This document shows positions 1 through 8,672 of a stretch of 64,000 nt of DNA, piece after piece. Location of the stretch: positions 4,464,001 through 4,528,000 of the forward strand of contig OY782877.1 in the NCBI GenBank assembly GCA_963678445.1, written 5' to 3'. Within the stretch, counting starts at the first letter, position 1. The number at the start of each line of letters is the position of its first letter. The position numbers and the translations under genes were made by a program. The notes under the pieces were generated by a model. That model made no database searches. It was given only the letters and a program-made list of their open reading frames with translations, and was not told the DNA's origin. This DNA is from G963678445 sp963678445 (GTDB taxonomy: Bacteria; Hydrogenedentota; Hydrogenedentia; Hydrogenedentales; G963678445).

Positions 1-1483
1 CCGAACATCAGATCATCTTTTTCCAGTCGATTTCCCGCCGAGTCACGGCGAAACAGTCTGGCGATGTGTGCCGGTTCTCGTCCATAGGTTGCTTTCGGGG
101 CGGGAGCCACGGGGGGCGCAGTGCCCAACATGTTTTTTACACTCCTTCGAAGCATTCTCTTTTGGGCTTCCCAGACGTTCGGACTACTGTTTTCAACAAC
201 GAGTTTCTTAGTAAATAGGCGTTCAGGAAAAGCATCGGGAGTCAAAAGCGCACTTGCATGCTCTTTCCAAGCTTGCCAGTCATGAGGGTAGATGAGGCGT
301 TCTGGGAAACTATACTCCCCTCGGCCAAACTGTGTATCGCACCAATCTACATAGCGTTCAATGGTTGTCGTCCATGTTTCATGGCCCGCTGGTCTCCATA
401 GAATACGGAGCTTTTCTGCTGCGTTGTATAAATCATAGACAGGCTGTACGCTACGATACGTTTCCTCCATAGCCCAAGCGCTTTCAACGCCGTCTGCATA
501 GGCGATGCTGAGCAGGCAGGGACGCGGTGCGCTTAATGCTATAAGTTGATGTAGATCGACCGGCATCTTGTTTTCCCGTCCAATGAAGAAGCGCCACCGG
601 GGATGAAACCAGTCTGGAAAAGAGGAGGTGATATTTTCGATACCCTCACCAAAATGCGGTTCGCCATAGTAGCGAGAGGGCATGCAACCGCCCACGCCTG
701 AAGAACTGGAAATGACAGCGTCGATACGTGTATCCATTGCCGAGGCGATTAACGAGAGTTTCCCATTACGGGAATGCCCAGTGATTGCAATTTTTTCTGT
801 ATCCACCTGTGGGAGGGTTTCCAAATAATCAATACAACGCGATGCCGCCCAAGCACGTCGCGTCAGTTTTGACCAGTCATACTCTGCATACGGTTCTATA
901 AACGAGCCTGTATCATCACGAGAATCCGAACCGGCGTATACGCAGCACAAATACCCGCGACGCAGTGCGATAAGCGCCCATCCCCGATGATTATCTTGTG
1001 TGATGAATACCGGGAAAGGTCCTTCACCTTTTGGAATATAGACTTCCATCCATAATTTTGCGGCATGCTCCTTGCCAAAGTGCAACTCGATTTCACGGAC
1101 CGTTGCGCCTTCCATTACTCGTTCCGCCAAGATGTCGACCTTGAGATTATCAGGCGATGGTGGAATAGAACCGATGATCCACTTTTGAAACAATCCCTTG
1201 AGCCTTTCCCGCTCCGCCTCCCATTCCGAGGTAGAGGAGATTGCTTTTCCATTGGGCTTCAACGGATCAGGCAACAGCGCCTGCGAAGGCATCGCATCAA
1301 AATCTGGTGGAAGCTCGCCCGTGCGTTCGCGCCACGTATCAAAAGTCTCATTCTTCAGTGATACCGTTTCTAAGGTTTCCAGATAGGCTTTTCGCCTTTC
1401 GACATTGTCCTGCACATCTGATGCGCTTACGTTTAAAACGCTTCCAACTATGGTTATGGATAGTAAACATAACAATGGCATTT
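1..1483 (-). CDS. CE15-like secreted alpha/beta hydrolase (glucuronoyl/acetyl-xylan esterase-like), C-terminus cut by window edge
   Basis: The reading frame is open from ATG 1483 to the left edge (494 codons), so the C-terminus is missing. A gggaggga Shine-Dalgarno lies 7-9 nt upstream of the ATG. Residues 1-20 (MPLLCLLSITIVGSVLNVSA) are a signal peptide, so the protein is exported. The motif GHSRNGK (residues 235-241, nucleophile Ser237) matches the G-x-S-R-x-G-K elbow of bacterial carbohydrate esterase family 15; a GHETW motif downstream may supply the catalytic His. CE15 enzymes cleave esters between lignin and glucuronoxylan; related clades take other acylated glycans, so the substrate is open. 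Its leader is a sense-oriented copy of the dispersed repeat described below. Confidence 0.7.
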
Positions 1484-1518
1484 TAGATCTCCCTCCCAAA
1501 TAGCCGGTCCCCATGCAA

Positions 1519-1619
1519 GTGCTCCAGGGACCACAACCAAAATGTATAGTTCCTTCCATCCCTGACCGGAACATTTTTCTCGCCCTTTTGAAAGTTTTTC
1601 AGATTCTAGTCGCTAAAGG
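1519..1619 (-). repeat. Dispersed intergenic repeat, copy 1
   Basis: Read on the minus strand this runs: tttagcgactagaatctga, a run of A/C, cagggatggaaggaacta, then gtggtccctggagcactt. It matches the copies at 43.1 and 57.7 kb block by block. It lies in the leader of the CE15-like gene in the same orientation as that gene. Confidence 0.75.
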
Positions 1620-1719
1620 ACGGCAAATTTTTGTTTTAAAGCAGCCTTAGAATACTAGGTATTAATGAGAAAATTAATATTTTTTTCTTGCAGAATTACA
1701 GTAATGCCAAGCTCAAAGT

Positions 1720-1778
1720 GTATTCTCCAGTTTTTTAGTTCACAATACAAGTTGTGAGTGTTTACAGACAGAGAATAC
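1720..1778. promoter_or_regulatory. Nested inverted repeat between rex and the CE15-like gene
   Basis: Outer arms gtattctc (1720-1727) and gagaatac (1771-1778) are perfect complements. Inside is a second dyad, tcacaa-n6-ttgtga (1740-1757). The inner arms are the Rex half-sites TTGTGA/TCACAA but in inverted order relative to a canonical Rex box. It could be the rex terminator, an operator for the downstream gene, or both; there is no strong T-run. Confidence 0.4.
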
Positions 1779-1810
1779 GCTTTAGTTGTGCAGGATGGAG
1801 GGGAGGGAGT

Positions 1811-2473
1811 TTAAGCGTGATGAGTGCTTCGGCGGTGGCGTTTTAAGCGATAGCTAAGTTCTGCCAGACCAACGGAGATGTGTTCGTGGCGGACGAATAC
1901 TTCTTCGGGTACGTGGATATTCGTATTAGCGAAATTCCATAGCACTTTTACCCCCGCGTCAATGGCGAAGGTGGCCACGGATTGGGCTGCTTCGGCGGGA
2001 ACGGTAAGGATAGCAAGATCGATTTGTTCTTCGCGGACTACCTGAGGCAGATTTTCCAGTGGTTGTACAACGTATCCAGCCCAACCGCTTCCAATTTTGG
2101 TTGGTTCGCAATCAAAGAGCGCACAAATTTTAAGGCCGTATCGAGCGAAACCGTGGTAGGAGGCCATAGCACCGCCCAAGCGTCCTGCGCCCAGTATCAC
2201 GCCACGGGAAACCTCTTCGAACCCCAGGATTTCACGGATAGTCCCGAGTACTTCCCGTGCATTGAAACCAACTCGGGGGATGCCGCGGACGCCGATCGCC
2301 GCCAGATCTTTACGCACCAAGGTAGCGTCCATATGGAGTAATTCGGCAATTTGGGTACTGGTAACCGTGGCGCCTTGACCGTTCTCCAATTGTTCCCCTA
2401 CAAAATGGTAGTAGTGCATTAAGCGTTCAAGAACAGTATGCTTCAGATCATGCCCCAGTACATTTTTTGCCAT
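1811..2473 (-). CDS. rex: Redox-sensing transcriptional repressor Rex
   Basis: Rex binds operators when NADH/NAD+ is low and controls fermentation and respiration genes. The N-terminal winged helix (about residues 1-80: HYYHFVGEQL, TSTQIAELLHMDATLVRKDL) is followed by a Rossmann fold with GAGRLGGAMA as the dinucleotide loop, and a C-terminal domain-swapping helix. The frame is open 44 codons further up to 2605, but the 220-residue product starting at MAKNVLG (2473) has the normal Rex length; the extension has no family similarity and no good ribosome site, so 2473 was chosen. It ends about 330 bp before the next minus-strand gene, across the nested inverted repeat. Confidence 0.9.
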   Translation of the reverse strand: MAKNVLGHDLKHTVLERLMHYYHFVGEQLENGQGATVTSTQIAELLHMDATLVRKDLAAIGVRGIPRVGFNAREVLGTIREILGFEEVSRGVILGAGRLGGAMASYHGFARYGLKICALFDCEPTKIGSGWAGYVVQPLENLPQVVREEQIDLAILTVPAEAAQSVATFAIDAGVKVLWNFANTNIHVPEEVFVRHEHISVGLAELSYRLKRHRRSTHHA

Positions 2474-2948
2474 GGATGATGTTTTGCACTCCCAAACGCT
2501 GTAAAGTAATCTGACCTTCAAACGCCTATAGCATGTGTAGGCGTTGTAATTCCCAAGCCGTTTGGGTGAGCAGGCTCTCCCCAAAACGAGACTATCTTGT
2601 GCCAAGGATAGCAGGGAGCATACCGTTTGGTACGACCCTCAGGCTGCTTTAGATTACACAGATCATGCGTGGAAAATCCACCAAAATTTTTACATCGTCG
2701 CACTGTACCGTAGCGTTGAATTGGATAGAAGTTTTCCGAAAGCGGATACCGGTATCGGTTGGGCTATTAAAACCATCGATCTGAGAGCTCGTTTATGACG
2801 AGGTAATAATACGAAAACCACTTTTGAGAGCACAAGCTACACCAGCCATGCTTTTTTTCTTGTGGTGTGTCCATTTTTTACGTCTGTAAAAGGGGTTGCT
2901 GTGTGATACGCAAATGCATTAGGCTTTTTAGGATTCTCTGATGAGCAC
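2474..2948. other. Non-coding stretch upstream of rex
   Basis: This is the divergent region between rex and the Cys-cluster gene. Short open frames exist in it, but none has a ribosome site or recognisable protein character. It must hold the rex promoter; no convincing -35/-10 pair or Rex box was found. Confidence 0.5.
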
Positions 2949-3047
2949 TTTAGTTTCTGACAATCCTAAAAACTGTCATAAAATTTGGAAATAGGGATGG
3001 TAAGAACCATACCGCTTGCTTGTGATCGCTGGAGCACTTTAGAGGAG
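2949..3047 (+). repeat. Dispersed intergenic repeat, copy 2
   Basis: Recognised blocks: aaaactgtcataaaa, agggatggtaagaacca, and gatcgctggagcacttta ending in gaggag. The middle is shorter than in other copies. The terminal gaggag is the Shine-Dalgarno of the gene starting at 3056, so the repeat forms that gene's leader. Confidence 0.75.
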
Positions 3048-3055
3048 AAATACGG

Positions 3056-3667
3056 GTGAGTAGCGTTTTTTCTGAGCCGGATGTGAACGACATTACAGCG
3101 GTGCGGCTGAAAGGGATTGAGGTGAATGTGGATGCATTGTTGCGACTTCTCCATAGCTGTGATCCACTTTTATGTAAAGATAAACAATGCTGTTGTCAGG
3201 CCTATGAAGTATGTTTTACGGAGGAAGAGATGGAGCGTGCAGTGGGCTTGATGCCGCAGTGCCGTACTTTTGCGCCGCATCTTGCGGAGGGGGAATACTT
3301 TGAAAGCCCGTTTGAAGAAACGGAAGATGGTCTGCTTGCGCTTGATGCCCAAGAGGATGGCGCATGCGCCTTTGCCTATCGAGATGAAGCAGGTGTAATG
3401 TGGTGCGCTATGCATTCAGCGGCATTGTCGCTTGGCTTGAGTCCGTGGGAGGTAAAAGCACAGGTCTGTATGCTATGGCCGCTAGCCTTATCGGAAGGGG
3501 AACGTCCTGTTTTAGGGATTCAGGAGGGTATAGAAGATTTTCCTTGTAATCAGCTTCTTTCTAAACCGCTTCCCGCCTTGCATTCGGGGGTGGCAGACTG
3601 TATCCTTCGGGCGTTTGGACGTGATTTTTTATGTGCATTACAGGCGCACATTGCAACTTTATTATAA
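3056..3667 (+). CDS. Cysteine-cluster protein, DUF3109/YkgJ-like
   Basis: 203 residues starting at GTG 3056, 8 nt after gaggag. An N-terminal cluster, C-x4-C-x4-CCC-x5-C (CDPLLCKDKQCCCQAYEVC), is followed by GACAFAYRDEAGVMWCAMH and a QVCMLWPLAL segment. This order of cysteines, with a C-rich N-terminus, a central C...C pair and a Cys before a Leu/Pro-rich strand, is that of DUF3109 and the wider CxxxCxxCC metal-chelating family, thought to bind Zn or an Fe-S cluster. No enzymatic role is established. There is no signal peptide, so it is likely cytoplasmic. The ROK kinase follows after 60 bp in the same direction. Confidence 0.65.
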   Translation: MSSVFSEPDVNDITAVRLKGIEVNVDALLRLLHSCDPLLCKDKQCCCQAYEVCFTEEEMERAVGLMPQCRTFAPHLAEGEYFESPFEETEDGLLALDAQEDGACAFAYRDEAGVMWCAMHSAALSLGLSPWEVKAQVCMLWPLALSEGERPVLGIQEGIEDFPCNQLLSKPLPALHSGVADCILRAFGRDFLCALQAHIATLL

Positions 3668-3726
3668 TTGCAGGATGTTTTTATAAAAACACGAAATGGT
3701 AATGGCTTATAGAAGGGTTTAATGGA

Positions 3727-4698
3727 ATGTCAGCATTGGCGATAGGGGTCGAGATTGGGGGAACAAAATTACAGCTTGCTTTAGGAGATGCAGCAGGGAA
3801 TATCCATCTTGTCCGAAGGGGCCAAGTGGCTCAGCAGGAAGGCGCGCAGGGAATTCTTGCCTGGATAGAACAGGAGTTGCCGCCTTTTCTGGAGGAGGTA
3901 AAAGAGCAAGGCTATGCAGCGCCGGTCGCCATCGGCATAGGTTTTGGCGGACCTATTGAAACCGAGACCGGCACCGTGCTGGTATCCCACCAGATTAAGG
4001 GCTGGAAGGGGGTGGCCTTAAAACAGTGGTTTGCGGAACGTTTTCCATATCCGGTCACAATTGCCAACGATTCTAATGCGGCAGGCTGGGCAGAGTATTG
4101 CTGTGGTGCAGGCAAGGGGACGCGCAATTTCTGTTACAACAATATCGGTAGCGGTATTGGCGGCGCACTGGTCCTGGATGGACATTTATGGGATGGAGCA
4201 GGCCGGGGAGCCAGTGAGATTGGACACACCTATGTGGCGGATTGGACTTCGGATACACCCGGAGCCATGGATAAACTGGAACATCTATGTTCTGGCTGGT
4301 CCATTGAGAAACGCTTACATAGCTACGATAGTTTGCCTGCCGGTACGCCGCTACATCAATTGTGCGATGGAGATCCCAGCAAACTGACCTGTCCCATGCT
4401 GGCCGAGGCAGCACACCGTGGCGATGCCGTCGCGCTTGCAGAAATCGATCATATTGCCCGAGCAATGGGGGCAGCGCTTTCCAATGTAATCACGCTGTTC
4501 CATCCTCAACGCTTGGCGATGGGGGGAGGCGTTTCACTGATGGGCGACATCCTGCTTGATCCGATTCGCAATTATACAGAACAACTGGTGTTCGGACCTT
4601 TCCAGAATCAATATGAAATCGTGCCATGCGCCTTGGGCGAAAACGTGGTTACCGTAGGGGCGCTTCTATTGGCTCTGAGTGACTGTCAGGCAGCGTAA
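3727..4698 (+). CDS. ROK-family sugar kinase (glucokinase-like)
   Basis: 323 residues. The phosphate-binding loop is GVEIGGTKLQLAL (7-19), the catalytic Asp lies in ANDSNAAGWAE (Asp115), and the second phosphate loop is GSGIGGALVLDG (141-152). EIGH (164-167) supplies the sugar/metal His of ROK proteins. The usual CxCGxxGCxE zinc-binding loop is absent, replaced by a stretch without paired cysteines (ADWTSDTPGAMDKLEHLC). ROK members without zinc loops exist; sugar specificity (glucose, GlcNAc, fructose, allose) cannot be read from the sequence. Start ATG 3727 has gaagg upstream; another ATG at 3722 is out of frame. Confidence 0.85.
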   Translation: MSALAIGVEIGGTKLQLALGDAAGNIHLVRRGQVAQQEGAQGILAWIEQELPPFLEEVKEQGYAAPVAIGIGFGGPIETETGTVLVSHQIKGWKGVALKQWFAERFPYPVTIANDSNAAGWAEYCCGAGKGTRNFCYNNIGSGIGGALVLDGHLWDGAGRGASEIGHTYVADWTSDTPGAMDKLEHLCSGWSIEKRLHSYDSLPAGTPLHQLCDGDPSKLTCPMLAEAAHRGDAVALAEIDHIARAMGAALSNVITLFHPQRLAMGGGVSLMGDILLDPIRNYTEQLVFGPFQNQYEIVPCALGENVVTVGALLLALSDCQAA

Positions 4699-4730
4699 CA
4701 ATTTTTTAAACGCCAGGGGCGAGCTGGACT

Positions 4731-5117
4731 TTACTCTGTCTCAGTCTGTTTGTCCTTGGCTACATTTTTCTTCGTCGCACCGCGTCGTTTTCGACGTTGT
4801 TTTTGCTTGCGGATTTTTTCACGCCGCTGTGCCTCAGGACTTTGCTTGCCCAGCTCTTTTTCCTCCAGCAGTTCACAAAGACGGCGGCGTGCAAAAAAAC
4901 GGTTTAGAGATTGGGAACGTGCTTCCTGCGTCTTAACTTCCAGACCACTGGGACGATGGCGTAAATAAACGCAAGAGGCGGTGCGATTGATTTTTTGTCC
5001 CCCCGAACCTGTACCGCGGATGAACGATTCCTCCAAATCCTCCTCCCGTATATGACAGCGCGCCATGCGTTCCTGCAATTCCTTTTCTTTTTTTTCTGTA
5101 ACACCAAATTTCAGCAT
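4731..5117 (-). CDS. Short GGQ peptide-chain release-factor-like protein
   Basis: 128 residues holding only the catalytic domain of class I release factors: RGTGSGGQKINRTASCVYLRH, with the GGQ tripeptide at 39-41, followed by a basic C-terminal tail (KIRKQKQRRKRRGATKK). Stop-codon recognition domains are absent. This is the architecture of ribosome-rescue hydrolases such as ArfB/YaeJ and of mitochondrial mtRF-R: the tail inserts in the mRNA channel or rRNA and the GGQ hydrolyses peptidyl-tRNA on stalled ribosomes. Unlike the RF1 in this window (43.2-44.3 kb) it has no codon-reading motif. Its ATG follows the dispersed repeat after only 8 nt. It converges with the ROK gene. Confidence 0.8.
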   Translation of the reverse strand: MLKFGVTEKKEKELQERMARCHIREEDLEESFIRGTGSGGQKINRTASCVYLRHRPSGLEVKTQEARSQSLNRFFARRRLCELLEEKELGKQSPEAQRREKIRKQKQRRKRRGATKKNVAKDKQTETE

Positions 5118-5125
5118 GTCTCTTC

Positions 5126-5220
5126 CTAAAGCGGTCCAGCACCACTCGCAATAGTTTGGTTCTTGCCGTCGCTGACCGAAATAAATTTTTCGTTTTTTAT
5201 GACCTCTTTCCAGATCTTAA
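5126..5220 (-). repeat. Dispersed intergenic repeat, copy 3
   Basis: On the minus strand: agatctggaaagaggtcat aaaaaacga, cagcgacggcaagaacca, gtggtgctggaccgcttta. It is sense to, and directly upstream of, the GGQ protein; the trailing aggaaga serves as that gene's ribosome site. Confidence 0.75.
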
Positions 5221-5242
5221 TAAATGTGCTCTTTGGACCTTT

Positions 5243-6685
5243 CTAGAATTGGAAATAAATGAAAGGAGTGGGGCCAGCAGCGTTAAACATGCATATAAAG
5301 AAAAAGGCCGCAGCGTAGGCCAGTCCTCTCAGGAGCGTAGGCCATCGCAGGATATATCCGTCGATATTGACGTATTCAGCAAGGAACTGGGCGCACCATC
5401 CCAGAAAAATCAGCAGCCAGGCCAGCGCCATTCCTAGAGTGATGGTAATCGTGCCGGTGGGATGACTCAAAGTATAGAATAATTCTCCCAATATCTTAAC
5501 GTTTTCGCTGCGGAAGAGGAGCCAGGTAAAGGCAATAAAGTTAAACAAAAGGAAGCGATGCAGCAAATGTCCGGGTTGTAACAAAAGAAGGAGAGGCTTT
5601 TGGTTCTCGGTGTCGTATTGTGGCGTATGTCGCAGTCCCAGTATGCGTTCGCCCACCAGCAGGAGACCATGGAAAGCGCCCCAAAGCACGAAATTTATCG
5701 CAGCGCCGTGCCATAACCCGCCCAGCAGCATGGTGAGCATAATGTTGCGATAGATTCCCGTGCGTCGTTTCATGCGGTTGCCGCCCAGTGAAATATACAG
5801 GTAATCGCGTAACCAGGAGGAAAGGGAAATATGCCAGCGCCGCCAGAAATCAGACATACTGACCGCCATGTAAGGACGTCTGAAGTTTTCCGGTAGCTGG
5901 TAACCCAACAACCGTGAGCATCCAATCGCGATGTCGCTATAGCCGCTAAAGTCGAAGTAGATCTGGAAGGTGAATGCATATACCCCTAACCATGCACCTG
6001 CGAAAGAAACCTGCTGAGGAGTATTAAAAGCAAGATCCGCGTAGTAGCCCAGAAAGTCAGCAAGTACGATTTTTTTTAGCAGCCCCCGCATGATACGGAA
6101 TAGGGCCATTTCCAATGCAGCAGCATCCAATTGGGGCCGATGTCCCAGCTGGGGCAAAAAGTCGCGAGCGCGAACAATCGGTCCCGCGATCAGTTGCGGG
6201 AAAAAGGCGACATAGAAAGAAAATCGGCACCAGGACGGTTCATGGGCAATCTCACGTCGATAGACATCGATCGTATAACTCATACTTTGGAAAGTATAAA
6301 AAGAAATCCCCACAGGCAAAGCAATGTTAAGATCTACCCAGCTTAATTGCGCGCCAAAGAGGTTGGCCAATTGGGTAAAACTGTCGGCAAAGAAATTAAA
6401 GTATTTAAACAGTCCCAAAATACCCAGATTAGAAGCAATGGAAAGCCACAGGAAAAGTTTGCGGCTGTGTTGTTGCGATGCATAGGCGATACACCAACCA
6501 CAGAAATAGTCAATCTGCGTTGAAATAAGGATGAGCACAATAAGCCAGTGGTTATTCACCGTGTAAAAGTAATAACTGGCTATGAGAAGCACCCACAAGC
6601 GCAGACGCGGAAAACCGACAAGGCACCATGTGAGTAGCAGCGTGAGCACAAAGAAGAGCAGGTATTCGCCGGAATTAAAAAGCAT
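5243..6685 (-). CDS. MBOAT-family O-acyltransferase (AlgI/PatA-like)
   Basis: A polytopic membrane protein of 480 residues moving acyl groups across the inner membrane to a periplasmic or extracellular polymer. The start MLFNSGEYLLFFVL is the family hallmark; it lies 5 codons inside the longest frame and has a gggag 8 nt upstream, so 6685 is preferred over 6700. Signature segments are GISFYTFQSMSYTIDVYR, DFWRRWHISLSSWLRDY, and the catalytic-His region GGLWHGAAINFVLWGAFHG (His about 325 and 339). It overlaps the end of the SGNH gene by 11 nt (translational coupling). No polymer-synthesis genes lie nearby, so the acceptor is unknown (alginate, cellulose, peptidoglycan or another glycan). Confidence 0.88.
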   Translation of the reverse strand: MLFNSGEYLLFFVLTLLLTWCLVGFPRLRLWVLLIASYYFYTVNNHWLIVLILISTQIDYFCGWCIAYASQQHSRKLFLWLSIASNLGILGLFKYFNFFADSFTQLANLFGAQLSWVDLNIALPVGISFYTFQSMSYTIDVYRREIAHEPSWCRFSFYVAFFPQLIAGPIVRARDFLPQLGHRPQLDAAALEMALFRIMRGLLKKIVLADFLGYYADLAFNTPQQVSFAGAWLGVYAFTFQIYFDFSGYSDIAIGCSRLLGYQLPENFRRPYMAVSMSDFWRRWHISLSSWLRDYLYISLGGNRMKRRTGIYRNIMLTMLLGGLWHGAAINFVLWGAFHGLLLVGERILGLRHTPQYDTENQKPLLLLLQPGHLLHRFLLFNFIAFTWLLFRSENVKILGELFYTLSHPTGTITITLGMALAWLLIFLGWCAQFLAEYVNIDGYILRWPTLLRGLAYAAAFFFICMFNAAGPTPFIYFQF

Positions 6686-7967
6686 CTTCGACGCTCCCAT
6701 CGTGTAGATAGGGACGTAACACGTCCGCCAGCATAGGAGTAAACCGGCTTAGTCCATTTGCATTCAGATGGTCCCAATCAAAGTAATCCGCATCCTGCAA
6801 TTGGTCAAAATCCACCCGTACATAAGGAATATCGCGGCGTTCAACCTCCGCACGGACCTGTTCACGCATAAAGCGCCGTAACACCTCCCGCCCCCCCCAA
6901 GCCTCATACAAAAAGGGGGCTTCCTCCATCTCATTCACCACCAAGTGAACCCCATGCTGCTCAAAACAATCGAGCATAGCCAAAAAATTACGCCAAAGTG
7001 GGGGAGAGGGCGCGTACTGTTCCGGTCCCATCACTGCCTTACGTCCTGCCCGCATTTTTTCCGCCAACTGTTGCTGTCCTTTGCGGAAATAGGCCGGCTC
7101 CAGCTCATACCGACAATAACTACCCTGCGTCGTATACACTACCAACGAGGTCGGGCTGTCGCCTTCCCCTAACGGAAGTACACGGGCGCTAAACGAGGCC
7201 GACTCAAGACGTTTTTTTAGTTGCGTGGTATCACAGAGAACAGCAGCATCAGGATGGGACTCCAGCACACCCGCCGCTGCCGCTGGAAATCCCTCTAAAA
7301 CGAGCACGGGATTATTACGTCGTCGTGTAAAGGTAAAAAAAGATGCCGACGCCGTTTCGAAAACCTCGCCTAGCGGTCCAAAACGCGTACAATTCCGCTT
7401 TACCGAATGCCAGGGATAGCCCCACCACAAATACAAGGGGGCATTTTTAATTCCGATCGGATACTTATCCAGCCACCACGCCCCATCCTTGGGGAAAGGA
7501 TCTTTTTGCGCCGGCGGAAATACATCCCACCACAAATACTGATCGACCGGTTCAAAATTACGATGCCCAATAGACCAAACCACAGTCGTTTCTTTGGGAA
7601 TATGGGCGACAATATCCTGTAATTGTCCATACTGCGTGGCGAAATAATGTCCCCACATCCCCAAATTTACCCCGTGCGTATTTAGCAACGGGTCCAGGAG
7701 ATGCGGTTGAATATTACAATACGTGCGACTGTCCCCCAAGAAAACCAGATCGAAATTCGCAGCATTTCGTGCATAATACTGCGTTTTTATAGGTAGCGAA
7801 TCCGCCAATGGAGAAGCAGAGGGTTGTAAACTACGATGAACTAACCAGAGATTAAACAAAAGCAACGGCAGCAGAAAAGACAGGCCATACAACAGTACCA
7901 TCCGTCCAATACTACCCGACCGCAGCCATCGCACAATGCGCGTCCTTTCCCCTCGTTTCCGTAACAT
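6675..7967 (-). CDS. Membrane-anchored SGNH/GDSL hydrolase-like protein (AlgJ/AlgX/DltD-type partner)
   Basis: 430 residues. A basic N-terminus and one hydrophobic anchor (about 23-46) place the rest in the periplasm. GDSR (78-81) supplies the nucleophile Ser80 and DWDH (397-400) the Asp/His pair near the C-terminus, the two ends of the SGNH triad. Such proteins pair with MBOAT acyltransferases, taking the acyl group on the periplasmic side and passing it to a polysaccharide or teichoic acid. Here the pair is a two-gene operon overlapping by 11 nt. The middle (about 90-380) has no recognisable extra domain. Confidence 0.78.
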   Translation of the reverse strand: MLRKRGERTRIVRWLRSGSIGRMVLLYGLSFLLPLLLFNLWLVHRSLQPSASPLADSLPIKTQYYARNAANFDLVFLGDSRTYCNIQPHLLDPLLNTHGVNLGMWGHYFATQYGQLQDIVAHIPKETTVVWSIGHRNFEPVDQYLWWDVFPPAQKDPFPKDGAWWLDKYPIGIKNAPLYLWWGYPWHSVKRNCTRFGPLGEVFETASASFFTFTRRRNNPVLVLEGFPAAAAGVLESHPDAAVLCDTTQLKKRLESASFSARVLPLGEGDSPTSLVVYTTQGSYCRYELEPAYFRKGQQQLAEKMRAGRKAVMGPEQYAPSPPLWRNFLAMLDCFEQHGVHLVVNEMEEAPFLYEAWGGREVLRRFMREQVRAEVERRDIPYVRVDFDQLQDADYFDWDHLNANGLSRFTPMLADVLRPYLHDGSVEDAF

Positions 7968-8085
7968 AGTAAAAGTTACTTACTGATGAGCAAGTATAGC
8001 AAGCTTACCCGGTTTGCGCGAATTTTTATGCTACGAAACTTCTCCAGAAACACCCACTTTCAGTATCTATATCTTCCTGTTTAAA

Positions 8086-8114
8086 TTGATATCTCGCCCT
8101 TTATTTGCTATACT
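8086..8114 (+). promoter_or_regulatory. Sigma-70 promoter for RNA candidate 1
   Basis: -35 TTGATA (8086-8091), a 17-bp spacer and -10 TATACT (8109-8114). Predicted start about 8121. No ORF with a ribosome site follows within 800 bp, which points to an untranslated RNA. Confidence 0.6.
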
Positions 8115-8120
8115 TAAATG

Positions 8121-8425
8121 AGAAGCGTGAGAGATAAAAAGAAGCCTGAATACAGGGGCTTCACCGAAATTTTTACAGGTAAAAATCGATACTATCGCCT
8201 GCGGTTCTGGAACCGCCTCAGCAGACGAAAGACTTTCCCTGCTGTGTTCGATGGAGTAGAGAATCGTAGTTCCTTTCGTATTGAGCCGGGAGTTCGATAT
8301 TTGCATAGCCTACGGCAGGCCTCCTTGTAGTGGAAGTCGGATGGCTATCGTGAGATCACCCACCTTTAGAGGGAAAGGTTCAATGCGTTTCTCTGTCCAA
8401 CGGCACAAGCGGGGCCTTTTTTATC
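8121..8425 (+). ncRNA. Unidentified structured RNA candidate 1 (about 305 nt)
   Basis: It starts 7 nt after a good promoter and ends in ggggcc followed by TTTTTT. The sequence is full of short perfect hairpins: gaagcc/ggcttc (8141-8162), atttttac/gtaaaaat (8168-8185), gcggtt/aaccgc (about 8202-8217), cagcag/ctgctg (about 8219-8244), atagcc/ggctat (8305-8349) and accttt/aaaggt (about 8362-8379). The 5' gataaaaagaagcc can pair with the 3' ggccttttttatc, closing the whole molecule. Coding potential is poor. It lacks the tmRNA tRNA-like end and tag, the RNase P P4 consensus and the SRP apical loop. A weak likeness to 6S RNA (agcctacggcaggc near 8309) was seen but is not enough to name it. Confidence 0.5.
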
Positions 8426-8636
8426 TTAAATAATCATAGGTTCCTCCCAGAATTTCATACCATTTTCAAAACACGCCTGTAGTTTTCTCTATAAAAAATA
8501 ATCGGTCTTCTCATAGCATGCCGTTGATACCCATTCTTCGTTTCGAATAGCCTTTTTTCTTCTGCTCATCAGTGGGAAAAATCACCCCATTTCCTCCAAT
8601 ACCACGGCAGAAAAGAGGTGTCTTGTAAAATATTTA

Positions 8637-8666
8637 TTGACTTTTTTTAGGGAAACTATGTATATT
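8637..8666 (+). promoter_or_regulatory. Sigma-70 promoter for RNA candidate 2
   Basis: -35 TTGACT (8637-8642), an 18-bp spacer and -10 TATATT (8661-8666), in an A/T-rich context. Predicted start about 8673. Confidence 0.55.
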
Positions 8667-8672
8667 AAGAAC

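Noticed and set aside
2474..2605. Longer N-terminus for Rex (264 residues)
   Set aside because: Exceeds family length, no homology, no better ribosome site than at 2473.
4031..4465. Overlapping ORFs on both strands inside the ROK kinase
   Set aside because: Shadows of a well-conserved gene with no independent support.
8121..8425. tmRNA, RNase P RNA or SRP RNA for RNA candidate 1
   Set aside because: No tRNA-like 3' end with CCA or tag ending in AA; no GAGGAAAGUC...ACAGAA P4 pair in a consistent position on either strand; no GGAAGGAAGCAGCC-like apical loop.
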